Shown here: positions 58,494-64,000 of the stretch, piece after piece | Numbering within the stretch: the first letter of the stretch is position 1 | Layout of the letters: every line of letters starts with the position of its first letter | NCBI GenBank assembly: GCA_013368445.1 | Contig: JAACJO010000002.1 | Coordinates: 2,542,001 to 2,606,000, forward strand | Length of the DNA: 64,000 nucleotides | Reading direction: 5' to 3' | Source: Leucocoprinus leucothites | Taxonomy: Eukaryota > Basidiomycota > Agaricomycetes > Agaricales > Agaricaceae | The notes under the pieces: generated by a model | Database searches by the model: none | What the model saw: the letters and a program-made list of their open reading frames with translations, nothing else | Told to the model about the DNA's origin: nothing | Translations under genes and position numbers: made by a program

Positions 58494-59903
58494 ATGTCTG
58501 GCGCACAAATCAAATCGAGCACTCGTTTGCGACTACTATTGAAGGGGCCAGAGCTCATAGTAAGTTCGGTCAATCAGAACCTCTCAGAACGCTACATTAC
58601 GCTGATATATTTACAGGTAGCGCCAGGTGAAATGTTTAAACAACCCAAATTGTGAAGGAATCTCATTAAATCCTGCGCTGCTATGCGAAATTAGGCGTTT
58701 ATGACGGTATCTCAGCTCGCCTGGCACTTGAAGCTGGTTTTGATGTCTTATACATGAGTGGAGCGGCAACCACAGCGTCTATGCTCGGTCAACCTGACTT
58801 GGCGATCGCTACACAGAATGATTTTGTTCAGGTGACTGGCCATATTGAATTTGGCGAGTCTCACTTTATCTCATTACTAATTTCCACAGAATGCTACAAT
58901 GATTGCAGGTTTAAAGCCTGATATACCTCTAATTTGCGACGCTGACACTGGGTAAGCTGACAATCACATTAGCTTATGGTTTCGGCTACCCGCTAAGATC
59001 CTCTTAGATTTGGGGGTCCAATCATGGTTGCTCGGACAGTAACGGCATACGCCCGAGGGGGCGTTGCGGGCTTACACATTGAAGACCAGGTACTCTCACC
59101 GACCAACAAAATCATCTTCGTAAAACTAAGTCTATCACCAGGTACAATCAAAACGATGTGGACATCTCCTGGGAAAGCAGATTGCTCCCCTCAATGAGTT
59201 TATCTCACGTATTCGTGCTGCCGTTTCCGCGCGGGCTAAAATTCCCGGCTGCGACATTGTCCTGATCGCTAGGACGGATGCTGCACAAGTATACGGCATC
59301 GAAGAAGCTCTTGTAAGACTAAAAGCTGCAGTAGCAGAGGGAGCGGATGGTACCATTTAAATTGCTGATTCTCCAAGTGGTCATATGCTAACGCTATGAT
59401 TAGTGGCCTTTCTCGAAGGAGTCAGAAATGAAGAAGAGCTGACAAGAGCTGTGCGGGAACTCGCTCCGACTCCAGTTCGTATAACGTGTAATAACGACGG
59501 AACTTGGCCAATATATCGTTAGATTTTCCTGAATATTGTCACTGGCGGGTCAACCCCCGATTTTACTGTCAGCGATGCAGGAAGGTTGGGAGCCAAGATT
59601 GCGAGTCCGTCAATTCCAAGTGCTTTAGGCTCAACTCAATTCAACTAATTGTTCGATCCCAGTATTTCCTCTAATAACCGCCGCACCTGCAATTCACGGA
59701 ATGCGTCAAGGCTTGGCTGCGTTGAAGAAGCATGGAACCGACACCATCACGGCGCAGGGAATGGGACCAAAGCAGTTCTTTGAAGTCCTCGGTAGGTTTA
59801 GCTGAGTGTGGACGACTGATGGCTCTGACAGGCATTCGTAGGTCTCGATGAAGCCATGCAAATCGATAGAGAGGCAGGAGGGGAGACGTACAATACCATC
59901 TAA
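58494..59903 (+). CDS. Isocitrate lyase / PEP mutase family protein with an abnormal splice junction
   Basis: TIM-barrel family whose members cleave or form C-C or C-P bonds (oxaloacetate acetylhydrolase, methylisocitrate lyase-like, carboxyphosphonate mutase). About nine exons from MSGAQIKSSTRLRLLLKGPE. Visible: APGVYDGISARLALEAGFD, MSGAATTASMLGQPD, ICDADTGFGGP (metal site), GGVAGLHIEDQ, catalytic-loop Cys in SKRCGHLLGKQ, DIVLIARTDA, VAFLEGVRNEEEL, FLNIVTGG, and C-terminal GMRQGLAALKKHGTD, MGPKQFFEVLGLDEAMQIDR. The intron after GRLGAKI (59601 on) has no GT donor: the sequence is ATTGCGAGTCC, and a GC donor gives the wrong frame, so the expected IVFPLITA join requires a CG-AG intron or implies a mutated donor. 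The rest is well conserved. Substrate unknown; possibly a recently damaged gene. Confidence 0.8.
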
Positions 59904-61435
59904 TATCAACGATGCCAAAGGCTGAGATCCAAGCATGTGAAGAAACAAACCAGTATCTGTAAGCTCAAGAAATGTATATAAAACGTTGATCAAAGAACAA
60001 AGAACAATTTGACATATATCAGGGCTTCTTTGGGAAGAATGTACATATATTTTCAGAGACAAGGTAAGGATGGTGCTGAAGCAAATCTCGACAAAGATGG
60101 CCCTTGTCGATCATCGCCGACGGAGGACGGCGCATCGAGAAGGGTGGCCGGTGAGTCCGTCTGTTGTGCCTCTGAGTGAGAAGGGGGCTCATCAGCAACC
60201 AACCCAGCTCAACTCTGAAAAAACAATAAAGGTTGATTTCGAACCCTCTCGTGCATGTGGGTCAAGAAACCACGGGACCGTCATAAACCAACTTTCTGTC
60301 AGTATAATGGCTATGCTCGCTCTCCAACTGGTTGTAGACTGGTGGTGGCCCTGGGGTACCTTGGAGTGCCGTCGTATGATATGTGCGAATGGTACTCACC
60401 TCTATGTTTGATTGATATGCAGAGACACATGCCAGTGGCGCTGGGTGTTTAGGCTTGAATTGGGGAAGGAGACCGGTGTAGGGGCATCTTGACTATCTCC
60501 TCCACTTGATATGGTACTGAACGATAACTCAACTATTAGGGACATCGCACCTAGTAACGAGCAACCCAGGTCAATATTAATTAGTATATACTTCAGCTCG
60601 ACAGGGCTTCCCCAATGACGAAATTGTCTCACCCGGGCCCTGTGTATGTTCTTTCGTGGTGGGTTTCACACCTGTGAATTGAGTCGATCCAGTTGACCCC
60701 AGTCATTCATTAGTCACTACTCAACAGACAGGGATCCAGCTTTGATGTGCGTTGGCGAGTTATTATACCCTTGTCCCCACGGTGCCAATGTGCTGGGCCA
60801 GTTCCGGTGAAGTCTCGTTTCATGGGTTGTCAAAACGAGTCGTCATAAACCGCAAAATAGTTCTCAAGATACTAAGCCTGTCGTTCACTCTTCGCCCGCG
60901 GTTCTTTTGAGGTAAGAGCTGCGAGAGGTCAGCAAGGTGAGACTGGCTGACAGCGTGAGGCGATGGAGAAGGGATAGAATTCTGAGAATAATCACTAGAG
61001 TCCACACACATGATAATGGACAGAGGTTGGCCTATGTGTAGTAAGGGAATCGTTTGCAAGATGGCCGCCGAAAAAAAAGTCCGAGATGAAGTTGCAGGGC
61101 ATCTTAACTTGCCCGTTGAATGTTGTATTGAACCTATCACCTGCCGGTCTGGCATCTATCTTAGCCACTCAGTAATCAATAGCCCTTCTTGGAGTCTCAA
61201 TGATTGGTTCCGATAGTTCCAATATTACTCAGAGAGAAGTTCTACGAGAATACAGGCATATTACGATTTTTATAATTTAACAACTTTCAGCCCCAAATGC
61301 GTATATGCAGTAAGTCCTGATCATGATGAGACACAAATAGAAAGCAATTTCAGCAGTATGAGAGTGTTATGTACGGATTATTTCGGTTGTTCAGCACAGC
61401 TTTAATCTACGTGAAGGTGTGTTTCTTATTCTCTG
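59904..61435. other. 1.5-kb stretch without a convincing gene
   Basis: A minus-strand frame at 60820-61155 contains a plausible 62-codon ATG segment from about 61008 (SQLLPQKNRGRRVNDRL), but no partner exon or domain was found. A 113-codon + frame at 60070-60411 is also unsupported. Confidence 0.4.
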
Positions 61436-62771
61436 CTAGGGGAAGTGATGCAGTCGCGAAGAGGGTTCCGTAGATCTTGACAATGCAGATCTTTCCCAAT
61501 CTGCGTTGGTAAAGGATGAGGTTGAAAAAAATGTCTGGCGAGTCTCTCTGCTACTTCCGAATGCAGAAGAAGGAGCCCTCGGTAGCCAGTCTAGATCAGC
61601 ACTAGTGTGAGCCACAAACTTAGATGACAGCTCTCTTCTGGCTTCTGGGTCACAAGAAATTACAGAGCCGTCGGAATTGAGCTCTGTCAATATGAGACTT
61701 GTGTTGGTATTAGGGATGGTGGGCTGTTTTGTGGTTCGACCGTCGGGTAGGTCGGAATGCCGTCTCGTAGCTGGCGGCTCCGAACCCGAGTCTGAATCGT
61801 TACTCTGGTGGCTTCTGTGAAACCGCGCGTACAGATAAGTAACAACAACAACAAGGTTGGAGACAGTCAGCGTGGTTGATGTCTGGAATTTAGTTAGAGT
61901 TCAATGGTGAAGAGGATTAAGACGTGATGAGCTTACCTTGATATGGACAACTAATCCGATTATAGGACCTCGGAGGGGCCCTAGTTTGCTTGCGTTAATC
62001 GTCACAGCCCCATAAACAATTCCTGCTAATGAGCTCCAAATATTCGCGGCAAAAAGCCAAGACAGGACGCGCTTTTGCGATTGTCGAATATTGACTCTCC
62101 AGAGCAGTCTAAGCGAGATGGCGGTTAGAATTGTATCGGCCACCAGGTCACCTGAACATAGTCACCAGAAATGTCAGGATATATATACTTTGCAGGTGGT
62201 GTAATAAAATGGTCGCTTACCAGTAATGCTTATATATCCCACAGTCTTCCCAACATAACAATAAACGATGTCTGTATAGTGCCAGGCATCCGTTCGTGCA
62301 CAGATATATATCTTTTGGCTTGACAATGCTCCCCAACCAAAGCAAAAGCCGCGATTAACATATAAGTCCATGGTTGAACACGGACGGCAGTATGTTGAAC
62401 ATCGATACGCGCAATAGATAAGCATATACTGATTCTTGAGAGCCTGGATCATTGGTGAGTTGGATGACCGAATAGAATTGCCAGTGTATCTCTACCAAAC
62501 GATCAGAGGAGGAACAACTCCAGTCAGCCAAAATAAGATTATTCTTATTTTCCTTTCCTCAGGCGTAATAGGCGACTTTGCTAAAAGTGATGGTGAGGCA
62601 AGTTATTGGGATATAAGATCACATCTCACGTGGGAAGGTGTCTCCAACCAAGATGGTCGACGCATGTATCAAATCCAAAAGGAAGGCTGCAAATGCACAG
62701 AAATCGTCCCACCACATATTCTTCATCCTCAGTCTCCTATATAAGCGGAAAGTCGTGAAAGTGATGGCCAT
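61436..62771 (-). CDS. Fungal seven-TM-like integral membrane protein
   Basis: Multi-exon gene, end secure at 61436, start uncertain (ATG at 62771 used; upstream exons likely). Segments in order: MAITFTTFRLYRRLR, MWWDDFCAFAAFLLDL, a loop ITPEERKIRIILFWL with GVVPPLIVW, SRISICLSIARID, GDLVADTILTAISLRLLW, RVNIRQSQKRVLSWLFAANI, GPIIGLVVHIK, STTLTVSNLVVVVTYLYARF, then a cytosolic Ser/Thr-rich tail of about 130 aa. R-L-x-R-R...WWDDF and the W-L-S-R-I-S / D-L-V-x-D-x-I-L blocks match the large Agaricomycete membrane-protein families related to the fungal rhodopsin-like group. Function unknown. Middle exon borders between about 62.2 and 62.45 kb are not fully resolved. Confidence 0.65.
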
Positions 62772-63449
62772 CGAGTGAAATAGGAGTGTTGTTGCTGATA
62801 CAGAGTCAATAAGTCCAGGCCGGGCGATATTTAGAAATTGGAATCACCTTTCCATGCTTCTATGGATATGTAGAGAACCATCAGCAGGAGGTCGGTTGGG
62901 GCGAGGAAGAAGTCTAGTGAGGCATTTTCGTGCCCCCGCCTCTTAACACGGTACTGAATATCTATTCAACTAGGGTCATGTGAAGCCCCCTGACATAACA
63001 CTGGCACTCAATTGAGAATTAAAGTTTGCTTGCTCCAGTTGGGGAGGGTTCCGCCGATGTCAAACTTCTCGCATGCTACCGAAGTGGCATGTACTCAACA
63101 CTCTTAGTCGATTTTACGCCTGTCTCTTACTAGAACGAGGGTGAAAGCGAATGAATACACGCCGCGTCGACCTTCACAAGCACCGGACCACCCACCAACT
63201 TACAGATTGGTGATGTGAATATGATCCCGATCAATCAGGGTCCTGTTTGTAACGGGCAAGTTGAAGTGAAGAAGTGCGAAAATCCATGACACACCGCTCT
63301 CACACCAGTCAGGGGAGCATTGGTGTCATAGCCAAGCCATTCCTCGGCGACTTTCGACAGAAGATTCTCAATCGATCAGCACAACTTGTTGTAGTGTGTA
63401 TATTCAAGCACAAGGCAAAGGACAGGTCCTAGCAACCGAAAATTAAGGC
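62772..63449. other. Spacer between the membrane-protein gene and the GH76 gene
   Basis: No gene recognised; may hold a further 5' exon of the membrane protein. Confidence 0.35.
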
Positions 63450-64000
63450 TTAGTTCGCAATGATAGCGCTCCCGAGAACATCAAGAGCAGCCAATTGGCC
63501 CCAGGTGGTGAATCCCTGTGGCGGCCCATGCCAGTTGGCAGAATACACGTTGCCGTTAGCAGCCAGGTCAAGTAGTGCATTATACTGTTTCCAATAAAGC
63601 CACTCTTAGTTCGAGAGTCGTCGGCATGAGAAAAGCAGTAGTTACACACCTGAACATCCGTATAGCTGTGGATCAGGATACGGAGATCCGTGTTTGAAGG
63701 GTTTCTGGCAAAGACTTCGCAGAGCCCTCGAATGAAGATGGCTGTGCGACGAGTGAAGATCAGAACAAGATCTTATATATATATGTATAGGTAACAAGAA
63801 ACAAGTCCCACCTTTGAACCCGACTCCGTCATTATTTTCCGTGGTAGAGGAGCCTTCTGTAATAATGCCGTCAGAGCCTTGCCAGGGCGCATTCTTCATC
63901 GCCGCTGCAGCAGTATTAACCATCCTGAGATGAAAGTGCCGAATAAGCTCAGAATGAAGGGTCTCGATGAATAGAGGTCTCACAGAGTCCGCCATTGAGA
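63450..64000 (-). CDS. Glycoside hydrolase family 76 (alpha-1,6-mannanase-like), 3' part
   Basis: Gene runs off the right edge. Readable exons end at the TAA at 63450-63452. Blocks: NTAAAAMKNAPWQGSDGIIT, IFIRGLCEVFARN, TDLRILIHSYTDVQYNALLD, LAANGNVYSANWHGPPQ, FTTWGQLAALDVLGSAI. This is the usual C-terminal end of fungal GH76 enzymes, which act on alpha-1,6-mannan of the cell wall, generally secreted or GPI-anchored. The ATG at 63995 is probably internal; a GTGAGA donor directly after it suggests another intron (about 63933-63983), so no start is claimed. No lesion seen in the visible part. Confidence 0.88.

Noticed and set aside
60820..61155. Minus-strand frame with the basic segment GRRVNDRLSILRTILRF
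   Set aside because: Slightly bHLH-like in look but lacks the basic-region pattern, a partner exon and a second helix; not enough to call.
1..64000. CRISPR array, operons or ribosome binding sites
   Set aside because: The window is eukaryotic nuclear DNA with spliceosomal introns; no regularly spaced repeats were seen.

Overview
The window reads as nuclear DNA of a mushroom-forming basidiomycete (Agaricomycetes, probably Agaricales). Genes are broken by many 45-70 nt introns with GT[A/G]NG[T/C] donors, and some exons are only 4-28 nt long. The gene content also fits: copper tyrosinases of the mushroom PPO type, NACHT NTPases, F-box proteins, DUF6593-like proteins, a beta-trefoil inhibitor-like protein and small secreted cysteine-rich proteins. 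I cannot name the genus from sequence alone. All gene models were spliced by eye from reading frame, splice-site consensus and comparison between paralogues.

Layout. 0.4-5.6 kb: DNA polymerase alpha (POL1, 18 exons, one GC-AG intron). 5.8-8.9 kb: two tandem DUF6593-like genes (-). 9.6-11.3 kb: F-box gene (-). 13.7-15.2 kb: aquaglyceroporin (+). 15.6-16.6 kb: coproporphyrinogen III oxidase (-). 16.9-18.6 kb: F-box-like gene (+). 19.1-19.7 kb: a BUD20-type zinc-finger gene made only of short exons. 19.96-22.7 kb: two tandem PARG-like (TIGR02452-type) genes (-). 23.2-27.6 kb: an array of four small secreted cysteine-rich genes (-), each with a 4-8 nt micro-exon and one broken by a 17-bp duplication. 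28.2 kb: intron-containing tRNA-Asn. 29.3-30.9 kb: ER ubiquitin-conjugating enzyme UBC6 (-).

32.4-49.9 kb is a segmental triplication. Each full unit holds a promoter region, a tyrosinase (+), a decayed UBC6 fragment (-) and a NACHT NTPase gene (-). The third unit keeps only promoter and tyrosinase. Tyrosinases 1 and 3 are intact (539 aa each) and tyrosinase 2 is a pseudogene. Both NACHT copies are damaged at different places.

52.6-53.2 kb: beta-trefoil I66-like gene (+). 54.0-54.9 kb: thymidylate kinase (-). 55.6-57.6 kb: spliceosomal cyclophilin CWC27 (-). 58.5-59.9 kb: isocitrate lyase/PEP mutase family gene with an abnormal splice site (+). 61.4-62.8 kb: seven-TM-like membrane protein (-). 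63.45-64.0 kb: 3' part of a GH76 gene (-).

Housekeeping genes (replication, dTMP supply, haem, splicing, ERAD, ribosome biogenesis) flank accessory blocks in which every family is locally duplicated. The most notable material is the micro-exon secreted-peptide array and the tyrosinase/UBC6-relic/NACHT amplification.
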